Source of the DNA: Parachlamydiales bacterium
Lineage (GTDB): Bacteria; Chlamydiota; Chlamydiia; Chlamydiales; JABDDJ01
Direction: 5' to 3'
Assembly (NCBI GenBank): GCA_041671045.1
Contig: JBAZCF010000012.1
Location: 1 to 64,000 of the forward strand
Length of the DNA stretch: 64,000 nucleotides
A program made the position numbers and the translations under genes. Below, in pieces: positions 1 to 6,617 of the stretch. Under the pieces are notes generated by a model. The model had not been told where the DNA came from. It worked only from the letters and a program-made list of their open reading frames with translations, and did no database searches. Numbering within the stretch: position 1 is the first letter of the stretch; each line of letters opens with the position of its first letter.

Positions 1-131
1 GCTTCCTGTAAAGCCAACTCATAGAGCTCCATCTTCTCTTCATTTTCCTTCTCCAACATCTCCATGAGTTCTAAATCTTCTTCGTAACTGGAATGATACA
101 GGTCTTCCAGACGGTCTTCAGTGTGTGTCAT
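1..131 (-). CDS. Partial hypothetical protein, acidic N-terminus
   Basis: The first 43 codons of a minus-strand gene run off the left edge. The visible N-terminus (MTHTEDRLEDLYHSS...) is strongly acidic and rich in Glu, Leu and Met, consistent with an alpha-helix or coiled coil. The ATG at 131 is preceded by the leader AAACTCTCTATT, nearly the same as the leader of the next upstream gene at 243. Function unknown. Confidence 0.6.
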   Translation of the reverse strand, partial: MTHTEDRLEDLYHSSYEEDLELMEMLEKENEEKMELYELALQE

Positions 132-145
132 AATAGAGAGTTTAA

Positions 146-170
146 GAAAAAAATAAGGCAACGCCTTATT
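146..170 (-). terminator. Intrinsic terminator, minus strand
   Basis: Read on the minus strand, AATAAGGC pairs with GCCTTATT around a 3-nt loop and is followed by a run of T. The stop codon of the 25-codon ORF (166-168) lies inside the stem. It also sits just upstream of the next minus-strand gene, so it may act as a partial attenuator. Confidence 0.65.
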
Positions 171-243
171 CTCCGCACAAGAAGTCAATCAGTTCATTGA
201 CGAAATCCGTGTCTTGCTCGATCAATAGTCCATTTGTTTCCAT
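166..243 (-). CDS. Very small hypothetical protein (25 aa)
   Basis: A 25-residue ORF (METNGLLIEQDTDFVNELID...) on the minus strand. It has the same A/T-rich AAACTCTCTA leader before its ATG as the following gene, and its stop lies within a terminator stem, as seen elsewhere in this genome. The peptide is acidic and has no recognisable domain. The shared leader and tight placement are the main reasons for calling it. Confidence 0.45.
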   Translation of the reverse strand: METNGLLIEQDTDFVNELIDFLCGE

Positions 244-263
244 AGTAGAGAGTTTGTGAAAAA

Positions 264-292
264 GATAAAAAAGAAAAGCACCGTAAGGTGCT
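264..292 (-). terminator. Intrinsic terminator, minus strand
   Basis: AGCACC and GGTGCT form a 6-bp stem with a TTAC loop on the minus strand, followed by a T-rich tail (TTTTCTTTTTT). It implies a minus-strand transcript entering from the 300-590 region, either a gene or a non-coding RNA. Confidence 0.65.
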
Positions 293-298
293 CAACTT

Positions 299-320
299 TG
301 TCAGGCTTGCACTCCTGACA
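299..320. repeat. Inverted repeat, 7-bp arms
   Basis: TGTCAGG at 299-305 and CCTGACA at 314-320 are perfect inverted arms around an 8-nt loop. There is no T tract, so it is not a standard terminator. Confidence 0.6.
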
Positions 321-427
321 TACTGTGTCGATCCCTCGGCTCTACGGTGGGAAGTAGTACAGTGGATCACTATACGGTGACAAGTCGGGCAAAGGCCATG
401 TGTCCTATAACCTGACTTAACAGGAAA

Positions 428-458
428 CTCAAGCCCTGAACACTTGCGAGGCTTTGAG
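428..458. repeat. Imperfect inverted repeat
   Basis: CTCAAGCC at 428-435 pairs with GGCTTTGAG at 450-458 with one bulged base. It is one of several hairpins clustered between 299 and 528. Confidence 0.5.
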
Positions 459-484
459 TTTAGAATAACAATAACATAGCACTC

Positions 485-502
485 ACTATGCATGTGCATA
501 GT
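485..502. repeat. 18-bp near-perfect palindrome
   Basis: ACTATGCA, TG, TGCATAGT: 8-bp perfect arms around a 2-nt centre, followed at about 519-528 by the palindrome ACGCATGCGT. Dense palindromes in the spacer between divergent gene blocks suggest a protein-binding or replication-related site, though the sequence alone does not show this. Confidence 0.6.
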
Positions 503-573
503 GCAGCAAGCGCTACACAACGCATGCGTCAGCATGTTTGTGTTAGTGCTTGTGCGCTTGCACTTACTGCACA

Positions 574-626
574 TCTCTTGACCTGCCACTCTCTCTCTCT
601 CTGCCTCTCCTCTCTCTTGACCTGCC
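574..626. repeat. Two 14-bp direct repeats
   Basis: TCTCTTGACCTGCC occurs at 574-587 and again at 613-626, separated by a CT-rich stretch. Both copies are on the same strand. Directly repeated motifs in an otherwise non-coding divergent spacer may be iteron-like or operator sites. Confidence 0.65.
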
Positions 627-829
627 CTCTGCCCAAACCCTCACATAAAAATAATCTCCACCATTAAGCATGCTTTCCCCTCTCCCTCACTCATGCCCCC
701 CCTGCCCGGTCGCCACTACCACTTGCTCAAAGGGGCTATACGAGCTTTCAAACACAATTTTTAATATTTTTTTTCTGAGTTCAATATTTTTATATATATT
801 TGTACAATAAATTAAACACGACAAAAGTT
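588..829. other. Non-coding spacer with strand-biased pyrimidine tract
   Basis: No convincing gene on either strand. From about 588 to 726 the plus strand is almost entirely C and T (long CT runs, then CCCCCCC), unlike the A/T-rich genome around it. From about 750 it becomes very A/T rich and ends in a promoter-like TATATTTG before the ATG at 830. The position between minus-strand and plus-strand blocks makes it a candidate origin or control region. Confidence 0.5.
795..802 (+). promoter_or_regulatory. Bacteroidota-type -7 box candidate
   Basis: TATATTTG matches the TAnnTTTG -7 consensus of Bacteroidota promoters and lies 28 bases before the ATG at 830. No clear TTTG -33 element is present; TTCTG at 773-777 is the closest. 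Confidence 0.4.
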
Positions 830-1264
830 ATGGAAGACTGGAGAGATTTTGTAAGCAACGAGTATATCAATGAGGTCCGTGAGGTCAGTGCCAGGGATCA
901 GGAGGTGTTGATGCCGATGATAGTAGGGATATTGAAGAACCGTGTAGGGGAGAATGCCAGGATAAGCAACAGGGAGATTGTGGCGGTAATACGAGGTAGG
1001 GGATACAAGACGGACACGAGCAAGGTAAGGTTACTGATAAGGTTGATCAGAATATCGGGACAGGTGAGGAATCTGTGTGGGAGCACTAATGGTTACTGGG
1101 TAGCGGGGAGTTTGGGGGAGATGAAGCGGTACATGGACAGTAATCTGAGGCCACGGTGGAGGAAGGTACTGGTTTTGTACATGGCTATGAAGACGCAGTT
1201 GGAGGATATGGGAGGCAAGGGCGATGAGGTGTTGATGTTGAGTGAGTGGGAGGATATGACTTGA
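830..1264 (+). CDS. Hypothetical protein, possible winged-helix fold
   Basis: The first gene of the plus-strand block, 144 residues from the ATG at 830 (MEDWRDFVSN). A TTG at 800 in the same frame would overlap the promoter-like box, so the ATG is preferred. The central part (about residues 35-95) reads as alternating helices, with the segment VRLLIRLIRISGQVRNLCGS followed by a short hairpin GYWVA, compatible with a winged-helix DNA-binding protein that inspects a regulatory site. Its DNA has an unusually purine-rich, G-heavy sense strand (many GGG, AGG). That family reading is tentative; otherwise unknown. Confidence 0.6.
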   Translation: MEDWRDFVSNEYINEVREVSARDQEVLMPMIVGILKNRVGENARISNREIVAVIRGRGYKTDTSKVRLLIRLIRISGQVRNLCGSTNGYWVAGSLGEMKRYMDSNLRPRWRKVLVLYMAMKTQLEDMGGKGDEVLMLSEWEDMT

Positions 1265-1289
1265 TTATTTTTCTTTTAAATTAAAATAT

Positions 1290-1466
1290 ATGGAAGACAT
1301 TAAATCATATTGGGCATGGGTAGAGTTACCGGATGGCAATAAGGAACTCTGTTGGGTAACCAAGGAAGAAGTGCAAAAGGCATATAAGGCAAAGGAATAT
1401 AAAAGGACTGATATCGAGATACCAGAGTTTAGGTTCATTCGATGGGCAACAACATTTGACTTATGA
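1290..1466 (+). CDS. Small hypothetical protein (58 aa)
   Basis: MEDIKSYWAWVELPDGNKEL...: 58 codons with an A/T-rich leader (TTAAATTAAAATAT) before the ATG and typical phage codon use. It is Trp-, Glu- and Lys-rich. Its TGA overlaps the ATG of the next small gene (ATGA), indicating translational coupling. Function unknown. Confidence 0.6.
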   Translation: MEDIKSYWAWVELPDGNKELCWVTKEEVQKAYKAKEYKRTDIEIPEFRFIRWATTFDL

Positions 1467-1627
1467 CACCAGAAGAATTTTTTAGAAATTATGTTAGGAT
1501 AAATGATCTTCCGCCAAATGAACAGCAGGTAAAAGAATTCTTATGGTTTTTAAAATTACGTGAGGTACAAAGGAAGACTGGAAAGAATATTTTATTTTTG
1601 AAACACCGTGGGAGTATTCCAAATTAA
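1463..1627 (+). CDS. Small hypothetical protein (54 aa)
   Basis: MTPEEFFRNYVRINDLPPNE...: 54 codons starting in an ATGA overlap with the previous gene. Basic C-terminus (GKNILFLKHRG). No domain recognised; supported by coupling and absence of any competing frame. Confidence 0.5.
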   Translation: MTPEEFFRNYVRINDLPPNEQQVKEFLWFLKLREVQRKTGKNILFLKHRGSIPN

Positions 1628-1664
1628 AGTAGACTTGATTATCTTTTTCAAAAATTCAAATATT

Positions 1665-1922
1665 ATGGAATCACAAAAAGACGACACAGGAAATTTTTAT
1701 TGGATAAAGTGTTGGGATGTCAAAGAAGGAATTTTCCGCAGGAGAAGGTACTATTACACGATTATGCATTCCAACGGCAACAAACTGGGCACCAGCCAGG
1801 GTATCGACAACCGGAAGGACAGGGATGAAGTGGTGAGAGGCATTATGCAGAAGGGGATCCATATGGTCCAATGGGTGGATTCTCAAGGATTGGAGATTGC
1901 AAGGGATTTTAAGGTTGGTTAG
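1665..1922 (+). CDS. Hypothetical protein (85 aa)
   Basis: The ATG at 1665 (MESQKDDTGN) has the usual A/T-rich leader AAATTCAAATATT; an in-frame GTG at 1608 overlaps the previous gene and is less likely. The protein is basic with an RRRRYYY stretch near residue 25 and could bind nucleic acid. It ends just before a strong terminator. Function unknown. Confidence 0.6.
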   Translation: MESQKDDTGNFYWIKCWDVKEGIFRRRRYYYTIMHSNGNKLGTSQGIDNRKDRDEVVRGIMQKGIHMVQWVDSQGLEIARDFKVG

Positions 1923-1955
1923 TCCAATCTTATCATAATGGTGGTTTAAAGTTGG

Positions 1956-1992
1956 CGGGGCATTCACTTATGACGGATGTCCCGTTTTTTTT
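1956..1992 (+). terminator. Intrinsic terminator
   Basis: CGGGGCAT (1956-1963) pairs with ATGTCCCG (1977-1984) with one G-U, followed by eight T. It closes the 830-1922 transcription unit. Confidence 0.8.
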
Positions 1993-2015
1993 CTGAACTT
2001 TAAAACTAAAATATT

Positions 2016-2225
2016 ATGGAAATTAAATTCACAAAGCCACAAATAAAATTATTGAAACAACGTGCGACAGTAGTTAAGACTAAAACAGGAATATATTATT
2101 ATCTTCCATATTGGTATAAAGAAACAAATAAGGAGAATGTTCTCGATAAAATTTCATTCGAACATTTACCGGTTGATTTACAATCTGCTATTCGTACCCA
2201 AAGAAATCCAATCCGGAAACGATGA
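2016..2225 (+). CDS. Small hypothetical protein (69 aa)
   Basis: MEIKFTKPQIKLLKQRATVV...: basic, starts after the leader AACTTTAAAACTAAAATATT. It is the first of four genes linked end to end by ATGA overlaps (2016, 2222, 2440, 3261). No domain recognised. Confidence 0.6.
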   Translation: MEIKFTKPQIKLLKQRATVVKTKTGIYYYLPYWYKETNKENVLDKISFEHLPVDLQSAIRTQRNPIRKR

Positions 2226-2443
2226 AAAAACAGGTAGTTTTGTGTTCCAAATTAGACGCATGGGAATGCAAGTTATGTATCTTTTCGGAAAAGATTACCA
2301 CTGAGAAGGTCGGTGAACTTATATACATCTGTCACAAGAACCGTATGAAATTTTCCGAAGAGAAGTGCGTCGATTTGGTAACCAATGATCAGTTGATAAA
2401 AAGAATTGAAAAAGAAAAAGAAAAAACAAAAATAAAATCATGA
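2222..2443 (+). CDS. Small hypothetical protein with Cys residues (73 aa)
   Basis: Starts in an ATGA overlap with the previous gene and ends in another with the next. Contains CSKLDAWECKLCIF near the N-terminus and ICHKNRMKFSEEKCVD later, possibly metal-coordinating cysteines, then a Lys/Glu-rich helical tail. Function unknown. Confidence 0.6.
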   Translation: MKKQVVLCSKLDAWECKLCIFSEKITTEKVGELIYICHKNRMKFSEEKCVDLVTNDQLIKRIEKEKEKTKIKS

Positions 2444-3264
2444 AAAAACTATCATTATTATTCGCATTACTTGTTGGGATCATTCTATTGATGGGATTGA
2501 AACCGATCAATAAAATCCAATGGATGACTCTGGATGACGGATTGTACTATGCCGAATATGATTCACCGGTAAAGTCTATCACAGGCGATTCTAAAATCAA
2601 TATTTTGAAGATCAATCCGGCCACATATAAACTTAACCTGTTCACTGAAAAAGAAAATGGATGGGTCAGAAGGACGGCGCCGCAATGGGCCGGTTATAAA
2701 AACCAGGTCGCCATCATTAATGCAGGCATGTTTATGGGTGACCGGCGTAGTTGCGGTTACATGAAGAACTTTGGTGAAATAAATAATTCACATGTCAGTG
2801 AGAACAATTGTGTATTGGCCTTTAATCCGATGGGAAAAGATATTCCAACCGTTCAGATAATAGATCGTCAATGCCAAGAATGGAATGCCTTACGATACCG
2901 GTATCAATGTTTCGACCAGTCAATACGGATGGTTGACTGTAACCAGGTTAATGTTTGGAAAGATGTGGACAAGATGTGGAGTGTGGTAACTATTGCGATG
3001 GACAAAGATGGGAATGTATTATTCATTTTCTGCCGGTCACCATACCGGATGCATGACTTTATAGATATCCTATTGAATGCACCGATAGATCTGTACAACA
3101 TGATGTACCTGGAAGGTGGGCCTCTTGCATCGTTTTACTTGAACTGCAATGGCAAACAGGTGAAAGGTATCGGTAGTTATGAAAGCGATTTTTATGAAAG
3201 CAACGGAAACAATCATTTTTGGACAATTCCTAATGTAATAGGGATAGAAAGGATTGTGAAATGA
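2440..3264 (+). CDS. Phosphodiester glycosidase (NAGPA-like), membrane anchored or secreted
   Basis: 274 residues. The N-terminus MKKLSLLFALLVGIILLMG is a signal peptide or signal anchor, so the protein probably acts outside the cytoplasm. The rest resembles the phosphodiester glycosidase domain (NAGPA family, PF09992), which hydrolyses sugar-1-phosphodiester bonds: VAIINAGMF at about 88-96, then a Gly/Tyr segment, and MMYLEGGPLASF at about 221-232, corresponding to the family LDGG(G/S)S motif with Glu replacing Asp. It sits in an ATGA-coupled run with small unknown genes. A phage could use it to cut phosphodiester-linked capsule, teichoic-like or lipid-linked sugars; that use is inference. 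No lipobox is seen. Confidence 0.65.
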   Translation: MKKLSLLFALLVGIILLMGLKPINKIQWMTLDDGLYYAEYDSPVKSITGDSKINILKINPATYKLNLFTEKENGWVRRTAPQWAGYKNQVAIINAGMFMGDRRSCGYMKNFGEINNSHVSENNCVLAFNPMGKDIPTVQIIDRQCQEWNALRYRYQCFDQSIRMVDCNQVNVWKDVDKMWSVVTIAMDKDGNVLFIFCRSPYRMHDFIDILLNAPIDLYNMMYLEGGPLASFYLNCNGKQVKGIGSYESDFYESNGNNHFWTIPNVIGIERIVK

Positions 3265-3479
3265 AAGTAATTATAACAGACATTTCTGAAGGAGATGCTT
3301 ACTATAGTGTCAGAAGTAAAATCATAGGTAAATCCGGAACGATGACTAATATTGATCAATGGGATAATGGATGGACTGGATGTGACTTTACATTTTCAAG
3401 ATTAACAAAAGAAATAAAAGATTTCTGTACAGACGGAAAAGTATCATTTTTTGAAATCAAATATAAAACAAAAAAGTAA
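3261..3479 (+). CDS. Small hypothetical protein (72 aa)
   Basis: ATGA overlap with the glycosidase-like gene. MKVIITDISEGDAYYSVRSK... suggests a small beta-rich fold. It is probably co-translated with its neighbour. Function unknown. Confidence 0.6.
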   Translation: MKVIITDISEGDAYYSVRSKIIGKSGTMTNIDQWDNGWTGCDFTFSRLTKEIKDFCTDGKVSFFEIKYKTKK

Positions 3480-3484
3480 CATTT

Positions 3485-3832
3485 ATGGAAGACTATCAGA
3501 TCATTGACATCGCCAAGGTTTGTCACGAGGCAAACAAGGCATTCTGTGAAACATTGGGAGACCATTCGCAAAAACCGTGGAGTGACGCACCAAACTGGCA
3601 AAAAGAAAGTGCCATTATCGATGTGAAAGCAAAACTATCCAATCCAGATATGACGTCGGAACAATCTCATGAAAGTTGGATGAAGACCAAACTGGATGCT
3701 GGGTGGAAATGGGGACCGGAAAAGGATGCGATAAAAAAAGAACATCCGTGTCTGGTGCCTTATCATCAGTTGCCACGTACCCAGCAACTCAAGGACCATC
3801 TTTTCCAAGCCATCGTAACAGCCCTGTCATAA
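3485..3832 (+). CDS. RyR-domain protein
   Basis: 115 residues matching the RyR domain (PF02026) along its full length: IAKVCHEANKAFCETLGD, then W-x-x-A-P-x-W-Q-x-E-S-A, then HESWMKTKLDAGWKWGP with a following K-D, K-E-H-P-C, and a C-terminal L-x-x-x-Q-x-x-K-D-x-x-F. RyR domains occur as single-domain proteins in phages and bacterial genomes and are thought to bind small ligands; the phage role is unknown. It lies just before a strong terminator, so it ends the accessory operon. Family call is solid, role is not. Confidence 0.8.
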   Translation: MEDYQIIDIAKVCHEANKAFCETLGDHSQKPWSDAPNWQKESAIIDVKAKLSNPDMTSEQSHESWMKTKLDAGWKWGPEKDAIKKEHPCLVPYHQLPRTQQLKDHLFQAIVTALS

Positions 3833-3844
3833 TAATAAAATACG

Positions 3845-3871
3845 CCCCGGTTATCCGGGGTTATTTTTTTT
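3845..3871 (+). terminator. Intrinsic terminator
   Basis: CCCCGG, TTAT, CCGGGG followed by TTATTTTTTTT. It separates the RyR gene from radC. Confidence 0.85.
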
Positions 3872-3893
3872 ATAAATTTAAAACTTTAAACTT

Positions 3894-4625
3894 ATGGAAA
3901 AACAACTTGCATTCTTTAAAGAAACAAAAACCTATTCACCGGACCGGTTACCTATGCATATGTGGGCACAGGAAGACATACCTGGAAACAAATTCATGAC
4001 CAAAGGCAAACAGTCCATGTCCAGTTTGGAACTGCTGAGCATTATCATCAACTCCGGATGTAAAGGAGAAAATGCTATTGACATCGCCCGGGCATTGCTG
4101 CATAAATTCGACAATTCATTTGACAATATCGCCACGGCAAGTATAAAACAACTCTGCCAGGTCAAAGGCATAGGTCCCAAGAAAGCCCTGCAGATACAAA
4201 GCGCTTTGGAGATCGGTAATCGCCGGCGCCAGGATGGTAGTCTACAGAGAGAGAAAGTGGTTTGTTCAAAAGACATCTATGATCTATACCGGCACCTGTT
4301 CGTCGACGCAGTCTATGAAACTTTCTGGACTGTAATCGTTAACCGTGCCAATAAAATCATCAAAACCGTCCAAGTTTCCGATGGGGGCATATCGGGAACT
4401 ACTTGTGATCCGAAAAGGATTTTCAAGATGGCATTGGATTGCAATGGAAGCAGTGTATTTTTAATGCATAACCACCCAAGCCAATCAATCGTTCCATCTG
4501 ACGCTGATATTCAATTAACTAAAAAAATGGTAAATGCTGGTAAACTTCTTGACCTTCCTATAACGGATCATTTGATATTTGGGGGAAATTCATATTATTC
4601 ATTTGCGGATGAAAATAGAATCTGA
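3894..4625 (+). CDS. radC: RadC family protein (JAMM/MPN+ fold)
   Basis: 243 residues with two parts of RadC. About residues 40-115 carry a UPF0758-type helical region with a helix-hairpin-helix (QVKGIGPKKALQIQSAL). The C-terminal MPN+ domain (about 120-243) has the intact metal motif HNHPSQSIVPSDAD: His192, His194, Ser202, Asp205. RadC proteins are common on mobile elements and phages; proposed roles in DNA processing or deubiquitinase-like isopeptidase activity are unproven. The start at 3894 follows the leader TTTAAAACTTTAAACTT. A terminator lies immediately upstream, so it likely has its own promoter. Confidence 0.9.
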   Translation: MEKQLAFFKETKTYSPDRLPMHMWAQEDIPGNKFMTKGKQSMSSLELLSIIINSGCKGENAIDIARALLHKFDNSFDNIATASIKQLCQVKGIGPKKALQIQSALEIGNRRRQDGSLQREKVVCSKDIYDLYRHLFVDAVYETFWTVIVNRANKIIKTVQVSDGGISGTTCDPKRIFKMALDCNGSSVFLMHNHPSQSIVPSDADIQLTKKMVNAGKLLDLPITDHLIFGGNSYYSFADENRI

Positions 4626-4648
4626 ATAAAAAAATATTATTATTGTTT

Positions 4649-5380
4649 ATGTATAATAATAGTATTATCTTTATTCAAAATCAAAATCATATGCAACGAA
4701 TGTTTTATACCAATGGACAAATTTTAGGAAACAATATAATATTTCTTAATGAAGTTTCAAAAAAACGTAAAAATTACACAAGAGCATTATTTAAATGTCA
4801 TTGTGGAAAGGTTTTTGAATCCGATATTTCTCCAATAAAATCATTAAATACAAAATCTTGTGGTTGTTTAAATACTTCTGATGTTAGATCAAAAAGAGAG
4901 ACAACACATGGTTACTATGGACATACCGTTTATCGAAAATGGATATCAATGAAGGAAAGATGTTATAGAGTAAAGGCATTTAATTATCATAAATATGGTG
5001 GTAGGGGGATACAAGTATGTGAAGAATGGAAAGATGATTTCCTTTCTTACTACAATTATGTTATAAATCTTGATGGATATAATGAAGATTTATTGAAACA
5101 AAACAAACTCTCTATTGACAGGAAAGACAACAATGGTAATTATGAACCGGGAAATTTACGAATAACAGATTGGCATATGCAAAGTGTTAATCAAAGAATA
5201 CAAAACAATAATACATCGGGAAATGCTGGTGTTTCATTTGATAAACATTTGAGAAAATGGATAAGTAGAATAACAGTCTATAATAAAAGAATTTATTTGG
5301 GAGTATTCGAAAAGAAACAAGATGCAATAAATAAACGTCTTAAATATATTAAGGATAATAACTTAAATGAATATCTTTAA
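4649..5380 (+). CDS. HNH-type endonuclease with AP2-like DNA-binding domain
   Basis: Free-standing homing-endonuclease-like protein. The N-terminus has zinc-coordinating cysteines (FKCHCGKVF ... SCGCL). The middle has YRKWISMKERC, YGGRGIQVCEEW and the HNH-like core LSIDRKDNNGNYEPGNLR, as in phage HNH proteins. The C-terminal part (NNTSGNAGVSFDK...KWISRITVYNKRIYLGVF) matches an AP2-like DNA-binding domain. ATG 4649 is given as start; ATG 4691 (MQRMFYTNGQ) is an equally good alternative because family members usually begin shortly before that GQ. The gene is strikingly A/T rich against its neighbours, which suggests recent insertion. Confidence 0.85.
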   Translation: MYNNSIIFIQNQNHMQRMFYTNGQILGNNIIFLNEVSKKRKNYTRALFKCHCGKVFESDISPIKSLNTKSCGCLNTSDVRSKRETTHGYYGHTVYRKWISMKERCYRVKAFNYHKYGGRGIQVCEEWKDDFLSYYNYVINLDGYNEDLLKQNKLSIDRKDNNGNYEPGNLRITDWHMQSVNQRIQNNNTSGNAGVSFDKHLRKWISRITVYNKRIYLGVFEKKQDAINKRLKYIKDNNLNEYL

Positions 5381-5411
5381 AAGTTCAGCGAAAGAAAAAA
5401 TAAATGAACTT

Positions 5412-5445
5412 TTTGTTGCAAAGAAAAAATTAATGATTATATTTG
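5412..5445 (+). promoter_or_regulatory. Bacteroidota-type promoter candidate
   Basis: TTTG (5412-5415), 22-nt spacer, TATATTTG (5438-5445) matching TTTG / TAnnTTTG. It would give an mRNA with a roughly 70-nt leader before the ATG at 5521. Confidence 0.55.
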
Positions 5446-5520
5446 TATCGGTAAAAGTTTTCTCAAAGGACACGACAATTCCTACGGGACTTTTCAATTA
5501 ACTTTTTAACTTTTTAACTT

Positions 5521-5850
5521 ATGCAGTTGCAGATCTCAAAACCAGTGAGAAGGAAAGTCTACCCTCAATCAAATCAGTTAGACGAACAGATGGACATGGC
5601 CCGGTATAAATGCCGTATCTTTCATGTGTATTCTATACCATGCCATAGTCTCTACAACGACCTGGCAGATTATCAAAAGATAGTAGCCAAGAAAAGTCCC
5701 AGTATCGCATTTGTCAAACCACTGGAATCCGGTAATTTTGAATGTATCGTCTATATATTCCAAGACCAGGTCCATCGCGATCAGTTCCTGGAAGAAAACA
5801 AAGATTACAACAAACTTTATAAATTAACAAAAGAAAGGAAAATTCTATGA
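5521..5850 (+). CDS. Hypothetical protein (109 aa)
   Basis: First gene after the best promoter-like sequence in the window; leader TTTTTAACTTTTTAACTT. Begins MQLQISKPVRRKVYPQSNQL. An alpha/beta composition without a recognised domain. It overlaps the next gene by 4 nt (ATGA). As the head of the operon leading into the PD-(D/E)XK nuclease it may act in DNA metabolism, by position only. Confidence 0.65.
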   Translation: MQLQISKPVRRKVYPQSNQLDEQMDMARYKCRIFHVYSIPCHSLYNDLADYQKIVAKKSPSIAFVKPLESGNFECIVYIFQDQVHRDQFLEENKDYNKLYKLTKERKIL

Positions 5851-6617
5851 AACTTGACAGTATTGAACTGATCAATGACGGTTTCGGCGGGGTGAAAATC
5901 ACCGGCGTCGAAGCGGTTAACAAAGGAGGGGTCACCGTGTTGATACCTTGCACAAAGAAATACCCATTGCCATTGCCTTATGAATTGGTCCAGGCCATGA
6001 AAAAGCTCCGCAAGTACCTGCTGGAACTTAACAACTACTGGATTAATTCTTATAATGAACACATTCATAACGGCGAAGTGGTAGACCGTATCCTGTCCGG
6101 ACTGACCGACAATGAACGTGAGAATTATCTCCGTGCCAAGACACTCTGGGAATCCACTACCTTGCAGAAGATATACAAGCGCAAGAACGGGTATATCCTA
6201 TCGGGCAAGATGGAATCCATTACCTCGCGGTTTTATAGCGTCACAACGCCCCTGATCGACCCTGACGATGGGTATGAAAACTTCGGCAAGATGCAGACCG
6301 GTATTGACTATTGTTTTACCCAAGTCGCCAAGTTTGTCGATGACAAGCAGCTTAAACTCATGGATGCCATCCAGTATGCCGGTCAATTGTTTGGCAGTGA
6401 TTCCGATGAGACTGAAAGGGTGAAAAATATGTCACCCAAGAGCCGTACTGAATTCATGGTACAGACCCTGGAAAGCAAAGGTTATATCGTAATGGGACAG
6501 GACGATATACAGGTCATTGAAAATCAACAGACAATAGAGGAAGAAGAACTGGTAATGGTTGAAGGAACTGGCGTGAAATTCAAAAGAGGAAAAAGGAATG
6601 AAACTGCAGAGAACTGA
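5847..6617 (+). CDS. Hypothetical protein (256 aa)
   Basis: Coupled by ATGA to the previous gene and overlapping the nuclease gene downstream by 20 nt. N-terminal beta segment (about 1-35), then a mainly helical, charged body with a long helix around 40-65, and an acidic C-terminal tail (QQTIEEEELVMVEG) ending in a basic cluster KFKRGKRNE. No known fold recognised. Tight overlap with the RecB-like nuclease suggests the two proteins are made together and possibly interact. Confidence 0.65.
   Translation: MKLDSIELINDGFGGVKITGVEAVNKGGVTVLIPCTKKYPLPLPYELVQAMKKLRKYLLELNNYWINSYNEHIHNGEVVDRILSGLTDNERENYLRAKTLWESTTLQKIYKRKNGYILSGKMESITSRFYSVTTPLIDPDDGYENFGKMQTGIDYCFTQVAKFVDDKQLKLMDAIQYAGQLFGSDSDETERVKNMSPKSRTEFMVQTLESKGYIVMGQDDIQVIENQQTIEEEELVMVEGTGVKFKRGKRNETAEN

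Larger units (their letters stand above)
293..589 (-). pseudogene. Possible decayed zinc-ribbon ORF or structured RNA
   Basis: The minus strand is open from a GTG at 589 (ATG at 574) with CxxC-type pairs: MCSKC, LCSAC and THGLCPTC. The last resembles the HGICPxC motif of small phage zinc-ribbon proteins. The frame then runs through the terminator at 264-292, which a normal gene would not do. A further CxxC (VCQEC) lies in another frame just upstream of that terminator, so a frameshifted gene is possible. The same stretch is unusually rich in inverted repeats, so it could instead be a structured RNA. Low confidence in any single reading. Confidence 0.3.

Noticed and set aside
194..589. 131-codon minus-strand ORF as an intact gene
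   Set aside because: It runs through a strong terminator and overlaps the small ORF at 166-243; reported only as a possible decayed gene or structured RNA.
3676..3999. Plus-strand ORF spanning the RyR gene end and radC start
   Set aside because: Crosses a strong terminator and is out of frame with two well-supported genes.
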